From Sandaracinobacteroides sp041909755 (GTDB lineage Bacteria; Pseudomonadota; Alphaproteobacteria; Sphingomonadales; Sphingomonadaceae), in the NCBI RefSeq assembly GCF_041909755.1, contig NZ_JAYRCW010000079.1:1-11741 (forward strand): a DNA stretch of 11,741 bases, in the 5' to 3' direction. The notes under the pieces are model-generated. The model saw only the letters and a program-made list of their open reading frames with translations. It was not told the origin of the DNA and did no database searches. Made by a program: the position numbers and the translations under genes. Below, one piece after another: positions 1-6,563 of this stretch (within the stretch, counting starts at the first letter, position 1; each line of letters begins with the position of its first letter).

Positions 1-703
1 GATCGAGGTGAACCCGCGCGCCAGCCGCACCGTGCCGTTCGTCGCCAAGGCGCAGGGGCGCCCCTATGCCAAGATCGCCTCCCGGGTGATGGCGGGTGAA
101 AAGCTGTCCGACTTTGAGCTGGAGCCGAAGGGGCGCGGCCATATCGCGGTGAAGGAAGCCGTGTTCCCGTTCGCCCGATTCCCCGGTTCCGATCCGGTGC
201 TGAGCCCCGAGATGAAATCGACCGGCGAGGTGATGGGGATCGACAGCGACTTCGCCATGGCCTTTGCGAAAAGCCAGCTGGCGGCCGGCACGCATCTGCC
301 GATGGAGGGCCGCGTGTTCATTTCCGTGAAGGACAGCGACAAGCCGCTGATCCTGGAAGCGGCCAGGGGCCTCGATTCCATGGGCTTCGACCTGATTGCC
401 ACGCGCGGAACGGCGAAGTGGCTGGAAGAGCAGGGTGTCGCCGTTTCGGTGGTGAACAAGGTTCTGGAAGGCCAGCCGCACATCGTCGATTCGATCACCA
501 ACGGCACCATCGCCATGGTGTTCAACACGACGGAGGGCGTGCAGAGCCTGAAGGATTCCGAAACGATCCGGACGGCGGCCTGGGCGCAGAAGGTGCCGAT
601 CTTCACCACGGCGGCGGCCTCTGTCGCTTCGGTGAAGGCGATCGCGGCGCTGAAGGCCCGGGATATCGAGGTGAAACCGTTGCAGGCGCATCATGCCGCC
701 TGA
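1..703 (+). CDS. carB: Carbamoyl-phosphate synthase large chain, C-terminal part (5'-truncated by window)
   Basis: Carbamoyl-phosphate synthase makes carbamoyl phosphate from bicarbonate, ammonia released from glutamine by CarA, and two ATP, for pyrimidine and arginine synthesis in the cytoplasm. Only the last 233 residues are here, read from base 2; the full protein is usually about 1,070-1,110 residues. The fragment opens with EVNPRASRTVPFV, the conserved end of the second ATP-grasp (carbamate kinase) half. From about residue 100 comes the MGS-like allosteric domain, with GRVFISVKDSDK, the TRGTAKWL segment and a V(N)KV...G.PHIVD..TNG stretch typical of effector binding. The frame is intact to the TGA at 701-703. 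A GC-rich hairpin follows at once and greA lies 191 bases further on, an order common in sphingomonads. Identification is secure; only the missing 5' part is unknown. Confidence 0.97.
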   Translation, partial: IEVNPRASRTVPFVAKAQGRPYAKIASRVMAGEKLSDFELEPKGRGHIAVKEAVFPFARFPGSDPVLSPEMKSTGEVMGIDSDFAMAFAKSQLAAGTHLPMEGRVFISVKDSDKPLILEAARGLDSMGFDLIATRGTAKWLEEQGVAVSVVNKVLEGQPHIVDSITNGTIAMVFNTTEGVQSLKDSETIRTAAWAQKVPIFTTAAASVASVKAIAALKARDIEVKPLQAHHAA

Positions 704-738
704 GCGAGCCGGGCCGCCTGAACGGCCCGGGCTCTCGC
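704..738 (+). terminator. GC-rich hairpin just after carB (possible terminator, no T tract)
   Basis: Bases 709-716 pair perfectly with 723-730 around a six-base loop (717-722). The stem extends outward, with single-base bulges, through 704-708 and 732-738. It starts directly after the carB stop codon, so it probably ends or attenuates the carB transcript. No run of T follows, so a classic Rho-independent mechanism is uncertain; transcript stabilisation is an alternative. Confidence 0.45.
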
Positions 739-740
739 AC

Positions 741-769
741 TTGCGGAAATCCTGCACTCTCCCTAAAGT
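741..769 (+). promoter_or_regulatory. Candidate sigma-70-type promoter for greA
   Basis: TTGCGG at 741-746 and TAAAGT at 764-769 are separated by exactly 17 bases, directly after the carB hairpin. The match is only partial (TTG kept in the -35; T, A, A and T kept in the -10). It would start transcription near 776 and give a leader of about 120 bases before greA. This is pattern matching only. The rest of the carB-greA gap shows nothing else I can support. Confidence 0.3.
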
Positions 770-894
770 TGATGCCCGATTTCGGCTTTAGCGCAACCTT
801 CCGAACGGTCCGGTGATCCAGAGCGGCGTCTTGCAGGTGCCGGTCCCGCCCTCCGTCGGAGCCCGTTCTTTTTCGAGTGAGAGTCTGCACACGC

Positions 895-1374
895 ATGGCA
901 ACGATAGACAAGTTTCCGATGCTGGCTGAGGGCCATGTGATGCTCCAGAAGCTGCTCAAGCATCTGAAAGAGGTCGAGCGGCCCGAGAATGTCGAAGCGA
1001 TCGAGGAAGCGCGCGCCCATGGCGACCTGTCCGAGAACGCGGAATATCATGCCGCCAAGGAGCGTCAGGGCCAGATCGAGGCGCAGATCGCCGATCTGGA
1101 GGACAAGCTTGCGCGCGCGATCGTGATCGATCCCACCACCCTGTCCGGCGACAAGGTGGTGTTCGGCGCCACCGTCCGCCTGCTGGACGAGGACGACAAG
1201 CCCATCACCTATCAGATCGTGGGCGAGACCGAAGCCGACGCCAAGCGCGGCCGTATCAGCTATAATTCGCCCGTGGGCCGCGCGCTGATCGGCCGGAAGC
1301 TGGGCGAGGAAGTGGAAGTGGTGACGCCGTCCGGCGATCGCAGCTACCTGATCGACTCGGTCGAGTTCCGCTAG
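895..1374 (+). CDS. greA: Transcription elongation factor GreA
   Basis: GreA binds the RNA polymerase secondary channel and stimulates cleavage of the backtracked RNA 3' end, rescuing arrested complexes. The 159-residue product matches the usual GreA length of about 158. Residues 1-75 form the N-terminal coiled coil. Its tip holds the signature GDLSENAEYHAAKE, with the catalytic acidic pair D44 and E47. The C-terminal FKBP-like domain runs to the end and contains ISYNSPVGRALIGRK and a VVTPSG segment. I chose ATG 895 because MATIDKFPMLAEG is the standard GreA beginning; an in-frame GTG at 877 would add only six uncharacteristic residues. No strong ribosome binding site is visible upstream. The gene sits between carB and a rhomboid protease gene that begins 10 bases after its stop, so greA and the rhomboid gene are probably co-transcribed. 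Confidence 0.96.
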   Translation: MATIDKFPMLAEGHVMLQKLLKHLKEVERPENVEAIEEARAHGDLSENAEYHAAKERQGQIEAQIADLEDKLARAIVIDPTTLSGDKVVFGATVRLLDEDDKPITYQIVGETEADAKRGRISYNSPVGRALIGRKLGEEVEVVTPSGDRSYLIDSVEFR

Positions 1375-1384
1375 GGTCCGGGCC

Positions 1385-2080
1385 TTGGAGGGGGGCGCTT
1401 CGGATCCGGTTTCCGGGCCGGCCGCAAGGGCCCTGCCCGCACCATGGGCCACGCGGATCATCCTGATCCTGTGCGTGGGCATCGAGCTGCTGAACCTGCT
1501 GATGGGGGAAGGGTTCGCACGCACCATCAGTTACATGGGCGGGCTGGTGCCTGCCCGCATCACCGGCGCCGTCGTGGGCCTGCCCGACAGCCCGGTTCCC
1601 GCGCCGCTGACCTTCATCACCCACATCTTCCTGCACGGCGGGCCGGTGCATCTGGCCATGAACATGGTGTTCCTGGCCTGGGTGGGGCGGCAGGTGGAGG
1701 TGTTCGCCGGAAGCGCGCGATTCCTGCTGCTGTTCTTCGCGGGCGGCATTGCGGGCGGCGCCTTGCAGGTGGCCATCGGCCCCGGATCCGTGGTGCCGGT
1801 GATCGGGGCGTCGGGTGCCATTTCGGCGGTGTTTGCCGCCTATGCCCTGTTGTTCGCGCGCACGGGCGAGGACCCCGCGACCTTCCTTGGCCTTCATATC
1901 TCGGGCGAGACGGTGCGCGCGCTGCGCTATGCGGCGCTGTGGGTGGGCCTGCAGTTGCTGACGGCGGTTGCCTTCAACACGCCGGGGCAATCCGGCATCG
2001 CCATCTGGGCGCATATCGGCGGATTTCTGGCGGGACTGCTGCTCGCACCGCTGCTGAAGCGCCCGGCCCAGCCGGGCTGA
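1385..2080 (+). CDS. Rhomboid-family intramembrane serine protease
   Basis: Rhomboids cut transmembrane segments of membrane proteins inside the lipid bilayer. This 231-residue protein has about six hydrophobic segments (roughly residues 24-40, 73-95, 112-131, 139-157, 178-197, 204-222). The diagnostic motifs are HLAMN at 89-93 (H89 and N93, oxyanion region), GASG at 141-144 with nucleophile S143, and AHIGGFLAG with catalytic H210. The Ser-His dyad is complete, so it should be active; substrates are unknown. The start is uncertain. TTG 1385 is the first possible start after an in-frame stop at 1349, but the purine run GGAGG lies just inside the frame (1387-1391) rather than before it. The next GTG, at 1475, would cut into the first membrane segment. 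It follows greA by 10 bases and converges on the DUF2306 gene with only 7 bases between stop codons. Confidence 0.9.
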   Translation: MEGGASDPVSGPAARALPAPWATRIILILCVGIELLNLLMGEGFARTISYMGGLVPARITGAVVGLPDSPVPAPLTFITHIFLHGGPVHLAMNMVFLAWVGRQVEVFAGSARFLLLFFAGGIAGGALQVAIGPGSVVPVIGASGAISAVFAAYALLFARTGEDPATFLGLHISGETVRALRYAALWVGLQLLTAVAFNTPGQSGIAIWAHIGGFLAGLLLAPLLKRPAQPG

Positions 2081-2093
2081 GGCGCCCTCAGCC
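2075..2093. terminator. Hairpin containing the stop codons of two convergent genes
   Basis: GGCTGAGG (2075-2082) and CCTCAGCC (2086-2093) form a perfect 8-base-pair stem with a three-base loop. The rhomboid TGA (2078-2080) lies in one arm, and the likely authentic stop of the opposing DUF2306 gene (complement of 2088-2090) lies in the other. A symmetric hairpin between convergent genes suggests a bidirectional terminator, though no T tract flanks it. Confidence 0.45.
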
Positions 2094-2587
2094 GAACGCC
2101 AGTTGCCCAGCATCCGGTGGAAGGGGAAGGTGAAGAACCCCGCCACCAGCAGGGCGAAGATCGACAGGCCGCGCGCCCGGGATCTGTGGCCGGCGACCTG
2201 ATGGCGCCGGGCCTGCAACACCAGAATCGGCGTCTGAATGAGCACCCAGACCGACAGGAGGTGGATCAGGCTGAAGCCACCGCCCGCCGTCAGCCGGATA
2301 TCGAAGGTGATCACCGCGCTGCCCAGCATTGCGAGCGCCCAGACCCAGCCGAGCAGCCGATGCAGGGGCCGCCCCTTCGCCAGCCACATCTGGGCGGGGG
2401 TGATGATCAGCACCAGGCACATCAGCAGCAGGTGAGCCCAGACAGCGGGCGGCGCATCGCCCCACTGCGACCGTCCGCGCGCGATTGCGGCCAGCACGGC
2501 CGCCAGCAACGCCAGCGCAAGCCAGCCGATCGCCCGATCCGGGATCAAGCGCTCCAGCGGCCTTGACGGTGCGGGCTTGGACGGCAT
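2088..2587 (-). CDS. DUF2306-type multi-pass membrane protein, apparent one-base deletion near its 3' end
   Basis: This is a predicted inner-membrane protein of unknown function. It has a short polar N-terminus (residues 1-18) and five hydrophobic segments (about 20-36, 49-68, 77-95, 105-124, 138-155). The layout matches DUF2306 proteins as I remember them: HLLLMCLVLIITPAQMW, then GRPLHRLLGWVW, then FSLIHLLSVWVL, a basic RARRHQ-type loop, and an ending FTFPFHRMLGNW. As sequenced, the frame does not stop there. It runs on antisense through the rhomboid gene into greA, for 443 codons in all. Adding one base between 2096 and 2099 would give NW-x-FG-stop, ending at 2088, a 166-residue protein with a normal family-like end. 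The 500-base span is one base short of a multiple of three. I start at the ATG on 2587-2585. A sequencing or assembly error is the likeliest cause; a real recent frameshift is possible. It lies downstream of the icd terminator, so it is probably transcribed separately. Confidence 0.8.
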
Positions 2588-2643
2588 CGCCGTGTCATGC
2601 CAAGTCGGAGCGCCGGACGCCAGACCGGTTCACCACCGAACGC

Positions 2644-2675
2644 AAAGGCCCCGCCGGATGTCTCCGGCGGGGCCT
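2644..2675 (-). terminator. Intrinsic terminator of the LOG-icd unit
   Basis: A perfect 13-base-pair stem (2646-2658 with 2663-2675) closes a four-base loop. Read on the minus strand, it lies 27 bases past the icd stop and is followed by TTT and then a mixed GCGTT stretch. The very strong GC stem and its position support a terminator for icd; the short T tract makes it less than ideal. Confidence 0.75.
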
Positions 2676-2702
2676 CGAACGTCGATGAAACAAGGACTCG
2701 GC

Positions 2703-3929
2703 TCAGGCCCCGGCCTTGCCCATTTCCTTGTCCAGATTGTCCACGATCGCCTGGAAGAACATCTCGGTTGTCATCCAGGCCTGATCCGGGCCGATCAGAA
2801 GGGCGAGATCCTTCGTCATCTTCCCTTCCTCGACCGTCTGGATGCAGACGCGCTCCAGCGTTTCGGCAAATTCCGTCACGGCGGGCGTGCCGTCCAGCTT
2901 GCCGCGATGCTTCAGCCCGCCCGTCCAGGCGAAGATGGAGGCGATCGGGTTGGTGCTGGTCTGCTTGCCCTGCTGGTGCTGGCGATAGTGGCGGGTGACG
3001 GTGCCGTGCGCGGCTTCGGCTTCCACCGTCTTGCCGTCGGGCGTCAGCAGAACCGAGGTCATCAGGCCGAGGCTGCCGAAGCCCTGCGCCACCATGTCGG
3101 ACTGCACATCGCCGTCATAGTTCTTGCAGGCCCAGATGAACTTGCCGCTCCACTTCAGGGCGGACGCGACGAGATCGTCGATCAGGCGATGCTCATAGAC
3201 GATGCCGAGCTTCTGATACTGGGCCTTGAAGTCCTTGTCGTAGACCTCCTGGAACAGATCCTTGAAGCGGCCGTCATAGGCCTTGAGGATGGTGTTCTTG
3301 GTCGACAGATAGACCGGCCATTCGCGGATCAGGCCATAGTTCAGGCACGAACGGGCGAAATCGCGGATCGAATCGTCGAGGTTGTACATCCCCATGGCGA
3401 CGCCGGAGGAGGGGAACTGGAACACCTCATGCTCGATCTCGTCCTTGCCGTCCTCGCTGACCCATTTCATCGTCAGCTTGCCGGCGCCGGGCACGCGGAA
3501 ATCGGTGGCGCGATACTGGTCTCCGAACGCGTGGCGGCCGACGACGATCGGATCCGTCCAGCCCGGCACCAGCCGCGGCACGTTCGAAATGACGATGGGC
3601 TCGCGGAAAACCACGCCGCCCAGGATGTTGCGGATGGTGCCGTTGGGCGACTTCCACATCCGCTTCAGGCCGAATTCCTCCACCCGCGCCTCGTCCGGCG
3701 TGATGGTGGCGCATTTCACGCCCACGCCATGCTCCTTGATGGCGTTTGCGGCTTCCACCGTGATGCGGTCCTCGGTGCGGTCCCGCTCCTCGATGCCGAG
3801 GTCGTAATAGCGGAGATCGATATCGAGATAGGGCAGGATCAGCTTCTCGCGGATCCACTGCCAGATGATGCGGGTCATCTCGTCGCCGTCGAGTTCGACG
3901 ACTGGGCCCTTCACCTTGATCTTGCTCAT
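2703..3929 (-). CDS. icd: NADP-dependent isocitrate dehydrogenase, mitochondrial-type homodimeric class
   Basis: The enzyme oxidises and decarboxylates isocitrate to 2-oxoglutarate in the TCA cycle, reducing NADP+. The product has 408 residues, the size of the eukaryote-like class rather than the 416-residue E. coli class. Visible features are the substrate loop KSPNGTIRN (93-101, with S95, N97 and R100), further substrate arginines R109 and R133, catalytic Y140 and K213, and metal-binding D253. The isocitrate/isopropylmalate dehydrogenase signature spans 270-289 (NYDGD to SLGL). HGTVTRHYRQHQQGK at 308-322 contains the R313-H314 pair that selects NADP in this class. I chose ATG 3929 because MSKIKVKGPVVELDGDEMTR is the standard beginning and a GAGGTGG ribosome binding site precedes it; an open frame further upstream is not family-like. 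The LOG-family gene ends 38 bases upstream on the same strand, so the two are probably co-transcribed and end at the hairpin 2644-2675. Confidence 0.97.
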   Translation of the reverse strand: MSKIKVKGPVVELDGDEMTRIIWQWIREKLILPYLDIDLRYYDLGIEERDRTEDRITVEAANAIKEHGVGVKCATITPDEARVEEFGLKRMWKSPNGTIRNILGGVVFREPIVISNVPRLVPGWTDPIVVGRHAFGDQYRATDFRVPGAGKLTMKWVSEDGKDEIEHEVFQFPSSGVAMGMYNLDDSIRDFARSCLNYGLIREWPVYLSTKNTILKAYDGRFKDLFQEVYDKDFKAQYQKLGIVYEHRLIDDLVASALKWSGKFIWACKNYDGDVQSDMVAQGFGSLGLMTSVLLTPDGKTVEAEAAHGTVTRHYRQHQQGKQTSTNPIASIFAWTGGLKHRGKLDGTPAVTEFAETLERVCIQTVEEGKMTKDLALLIGPDQAWMTTEMFFQAIVDNLDKEMGKAGA

Positions 3930-3967
3930 GCCACCTCGGTCTGTGCGCTGGATTGTTGCGCCGTCCC

Positions 3968-4558
3968 TTAAGGAAGGGAAAGGGCCGCCGCAAGCGCAGG
4001 CGTATCCGGCAGCCATTCGACATAGGTCCGGGTATCCGGCCCGGCGAAGCCCGCGGTGACGACATGATCCAGAAGCGCCAGGAACGGCTGCCAGAAATCC
4101 CCGTCGCCCATCAGCCACACCGGCTTGGCGTGCAGGCGCAAGTTGCGCCAGGACAACACCTCGACCAGTTCATCCAGCGTGCCCAGCCCGCCGGGCAGCG
4201 CCAGCACCGCATCGGCATGTTCGAACATCAGCTGCTTGCGGCTGTGCAGGCTGTCCACCACGATCATCTCGTCGCAAAGCGGTTCGGCCACTTCCCAATC
4301 CTTCAGGAAGCGGGGAATCACCCCTTCGACACGCCCGCCGGCCGCGATCGCCGCGCGCCCGCATTCGCCCATCAACCCCAGCGCGCCGCCGCCATATACG
4401 AGGGCGACCCCCCGGGCAGCGAGCAGGGCGCCGACCTCTGCCGCGAGCGCGGCGTGGCGCGGATCGGCGCCGCTGCACGAACCGCAGAAGACGAGAACTG
4501 AGCGGACCGGGCCGGTGGCGAGGCCCGGTGACGGCGAATCGAGAGGATGGCTGGACAT
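3968..4558 (-). CDS. LOG-family protein (TIGR00730 type), probable nucleoside-monophosphate phosphoribohydrolase
   Basis: This family includes the cytokinin-activating LOG enzymes, which release a base from a nucleoside 5'-monophosphate; many bacterial members may act on AMP-like nucleotides. The 196-residue product has a short N-terminal tail, then a Rossmann fold. It begins VLVFCGSCSG (21-30), followed by VYGGGALGLMG (54-64). The family hallmarks are R107-K108 in LHSRKQLM and PGGLGTLDE at 122-130, where E130 is the expected catalytic residue. Everything needed for activity seems present; the true substrate cannot be read from sequence. The ATG at 4558 is the first reasonable start. A GTG giving VRSVLVFCGS would remove the first 17 residues and is an alternative, since the tail looks non-conserved. 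It lies upstream of icd with a 38-base gap and is divergent from petA, sharing its 115-base upstream region. Confidence 0.9.
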   Translation of the reverse strand: MSSHPLDSPSPGLATGPVRSVLVFCGSCSGADPRHAALAAEVGALLAARGVALVYGGGALGLMGECGRAAIAAGGRVEGVIPRFLKDWEVAEPLCDEMIVVDSLHSRKQLMFEHADAVLALPGGLGTLDELVEVLSWRNLRLHAKPVWLMGDGDFWQPFLALLDHVVTAGFAGPDTRTYVEWLPDTPALAAALSLP

Positions 4559-4673
4559 GCCCCGGCCCCTAGCACTGCGCGAGGTGCGCCAACATTGCCC
4601 ATTGCTTAGCCCGGCCCCCCGTGGCTAAAGGCCCCGGAATCCAGTTCATAGAAATCCATTTCAGGGACAGGGC
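4559..4673. promoter_or_regulatory. Divergent intergenic region: likely promoters of LOG-icd (minus) and petABC (plus)
   Basis: This 115-base gap separates two divergent transcription units, so it should hold promoters for both. No strong consensus is visible. TTGCTT at 4602-4607 has a weak -10-like CTAAAG at 4625-4630. The hexamer TTAGCC (4606-4611) is repeated inverted as GGCTAA (4623-4628) and could be an operator half-site pair or chance. A purine-rich AGGGACAGGG precedes the petA ATG at 4674 and serves as its ribosome binding site. Confidence 0.35.
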
Positions 4674-5231
4674 ATGGCAACTCATACAGAAGCCGCGACG
4701 GAAGGCCCCGACGCCGTTCGCCGGCGGGACTTCATCTACGTGGCGACGGGCGCCTTCGCGGGCGTCGGCGCTGCAACCGTCGCGTGGCCGTTCGTCAATC
4801 AGATGAATCCGTCGGCCGACGTCCGGGCGCTGGCGACGGTGGAAGTCGATCTTTCGCCGATCCAGCCGGGTCAGGCGATCAAGACCATCTGGCAATCCAA
4901 GCCGGTGTTCGTGCGGAACCTGACCGCCGCCGAGCAGAACGAAGCCCGCAAGGTGCCGCTGTCCGAGCTGCGCGATCCGCAGACGCTGGATGACCGGACC
5001 CAGGCGGACCATCGCAACTGGCTGGTGACGCTTGGCGTCTGCACGCACCTTGGCTGCGTGCCGCTGGGCGCTGCCGAGGGCGAGAACAAGGGGGACTATG
5101 GCGGCTATTTCTGCCCGTGCCACGGTTCGCACTATGACACCGCCGGGCGCATCCGCCGGGGCCCCGCGCCGACCAACCTGGTCGTGCCGGACTATGCCTT
5201 CAAGTCCCCCACGCTGATCGAGATCGGATGA
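4674..5231 (+). CDS. petA: Ubiquinol-cytochrome c reductase iron-sulfur (Rieske) subunit
   Basis: The Rieske subunit takes the first electron from quinol at the Qo site of the bc1 complex and passes it to cytochrome c1. The 185-residue product has a twin-arginine N-terminus (RRRDFIY at 16-22) followed by a hydrophobic anchor to about residue 41. This matches the Tat-dependent insertion known for bacterial Rieske proteins. A hinge and the soluble periplasmic domain follow. Cluster motifs are CTHLGC at 123-128 and CPCHGS at 147-152. They give ligands C123, H125, C147 and H150 and the expected disulfide C128-C149; all are intact. Residues 131-141 (GAAEGENKGDY) form the usual loop between the two motifs. 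The ATG at 4674 has an AGGG-rich ribosome binding site. It is the first gene of petABC; petB starts four bases after its stop, so translation is probably coupled. Confidence 0.98.
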   Translation: MATHTEAATEGPDAVRRRDFIYVATGAFAGVGAATVAWPFVNQMNPSADVRALATVEVDLSPIQPGQAIKTIWQSKPVFVRNLTAAEQNEARKVPLSELRDPQTLDDRTQADHRNWLVTLGVCTHLGCVPLGAAEGENKGDYGGYFCPCHGSHYDTAGRIRRGPAPTNLVVPDYAFKSPTLIEIG

Positions 5232-5235
5232 TCCC

Positions 5236-6549
5236 ATGAGCTTTCCCTGGGCAAATCATTACGAACCCAAGCATCCGCTGATGCAGTGGGTCGACCAGCG
5301 GCTGCCGCTGCCGCGGCTGGTCTATAACGCCGTCGGCGCCGGCTATCCGGTGCCGCGCAACATCAACTACTGGTACAATTTCGGCGTTCTCGCCGGGGTG
5401 GCCCTGATGGTGCAGATCATCACCGGCATCGTGCTGGCGATGCACTTTTCCGCCCACACCTCGACCGCGTTCGATTCGGTCGAGCACATCATGCGGAACG
5501 TGAATTCCGGCTGGCTCATCCGCTACATGCACATGAACGGCGCCAGCTTCTTCTTCATCGTGGTCTATTTCCACATCTTCCGGGGCCTCTATTACGGAAG
5601 CTACAAGAGCCCGCGGGAAGTGGTGTGGATGCTGGGCGTCGTCATCTTCCTTCTGATGATGGCCACCGCGTTCATGGGCTATGTGCTGCCCTGGGGGCAG
5701 ATGAGCTTCTGGGGCGCGCAGGTGATCACCTCGCTGTTCTCCGCGATCCCGCTGGTGGGTGAAGCGATCCGCACCTGGCTCGTCGGCGGCTTCGCGCCTG
5801 ACAACGCCACGCTGACGCGCTTCTTCTCGCTCCACTATCTGCTGCCCTTCGTGATCCTGGGCGTGGTGATCCTGAAGATCTGGGCGCTGCATATCCCCGG
5901 CTCCACCAACCCGGCAGGCGTGGAGGTGCAAGGTCCGCAGGACACGCTACCCTTCCACCCCTATTTCACGGCGAAGGACTTCTTCGGGATCTGCATCTAC
6001 CTGCTGTTCTTCGCGGCCTTCGTGTTCTTCATGCCGAACGCGATGGGCCACCCGGACAACTACATCCCGGCGAACCCGCTTTCCACGCCGGCGCACATCG
6101 TGCCCGAATGGTATTTCTGGCCCTTCTACGCCATCCTGCGCGCCTTCACGATCAACTTCCTGTGGATCCCGGCGAAGCTGTGGGGCGTGATCGCGATGTT
6201 CGCCTCCATCCTGCTGCTGTTCTTCCTGCCCTGGCTGGACAGCAGCCGGGTGAAGTCCACGGCCTATCGCCCGATGTACAAGATCTGGTTCTGGGTGCTC
6301 GTGGTCGACGTGCTGATCCTGGCCTATTGCGGCGGCGCGCCGGCGGAAGAGCCCTATGTGCGGATCAGCCAGATCGCGGCCGCCTATTATTTCGCCCACT
6401 TCCTGATCATCCTGCCGATCCTCTCCTTCATCGAGAAGCCGCTGCCGCTGCCCAACAGCATCGCGGAAAGCGTGTTCGCGAAGGCGGGCCACAAGGATGG
6501 TGCGCATGCCCCGGCCGCTGCCGGTGCAGCTGCGGCGCCTGCTGAATAA
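5236..6549 (+). CDS. petB: Cytochrome b of the bc1 complex, with Lys at the expected second heme bH ligand
   Basis: Cytochrome b is the membrane core of complex III. It carries hemes bL and bH and the Qo and Qi quinone sites. The 437-residue product has the usual eight hydrophobic helices. Helix B gives H99 and H113, 14 residues apart as expected. Helix D gives H200, but the position 14 residues later, where the other bH ligand should be, is K214 (codon AAG at 5875-5877). H219, matching the Qi-site histidine of Rhodobacter, is present. The Qo motif PEWY is at 290-293 with E291, inside a typical HIVPEWYFWPFYAILRAF segment. The C-terminus ends in an Ala/Pro-rich tail (about 415-437) beyond the last helix. 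The frame is clean throughout. It lies between petA and petC in one operon. The subunit identity is certain; the ligand change is discussed as a finding. Confidence 0.98.
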   Translation: MSFPWANHYEPKHPLMQWVDQRLPLPRLVYNAVGAGYPVPRNINYWYNFGVLAGVALMVQIITGIVLAMHFSAHTSTAFDSVEHIMRNVNSGWLIRYMHMNGASFFFIVVYFHIFRGLYYGSYKSPREVVWMLGVVIFLLMMATAFMGYVLPWGQMSFWGAQVITSLFSAIPLVGEAIRTWLVGGFAPDNATLTRFFSLHYLLPFVILGVVILKIWALHIPGSTNPAGVEVQGPQDTLPFHPYFTAKDFFGICIYLLFFAAFVFFMPNAMGHPDNYIPANPLSTPAHIVPEWYFWPFYAILRAFTINFLWIPAKLWGVIAMFASILLLFFLPWLDSSRVKSTAYRPMYKIWFWVLVVDVLILAYCGGAPAEEPYVRISQIAAAYYFAHFLIILPILSFIEKPLPLPNSIAESVFAKAGHKDGAHAPAAAGAAAAPAE

Positions 6550-6563
6550 GGGGTCAATCCACC

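Noticed and set aside
877..894. Upstream GTG start for greA
   Set aside because: The six extra residues (MRVCTR) do not resemble GreA, while ATG 895 gives the family's normal N-terminus.
1256..2087. C-terminal extension of the DUF2306 frame, antisense to the rhomboid gene and the end of greA
   Set aside because: The extension is Arg/Gln/His-rich low-complexity sequence, has no membrane segments and is explained by a one-base deletion near 2097.
2577..3971. Long plus-strand open frame opposite icd
   Set aside because: It mirrors the highly conserved icd coding sequence and has no recognisable domain; a low-stop antisense frame is expected at this GC content.
4602..4630. Inverted TTAGCC/GGCTAA pair as a defined operator for petABC
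   Set aside because: Only six bases per arm, and no known regulator site is recognised; kept as a remark in the intergenic entry rather than a claim.
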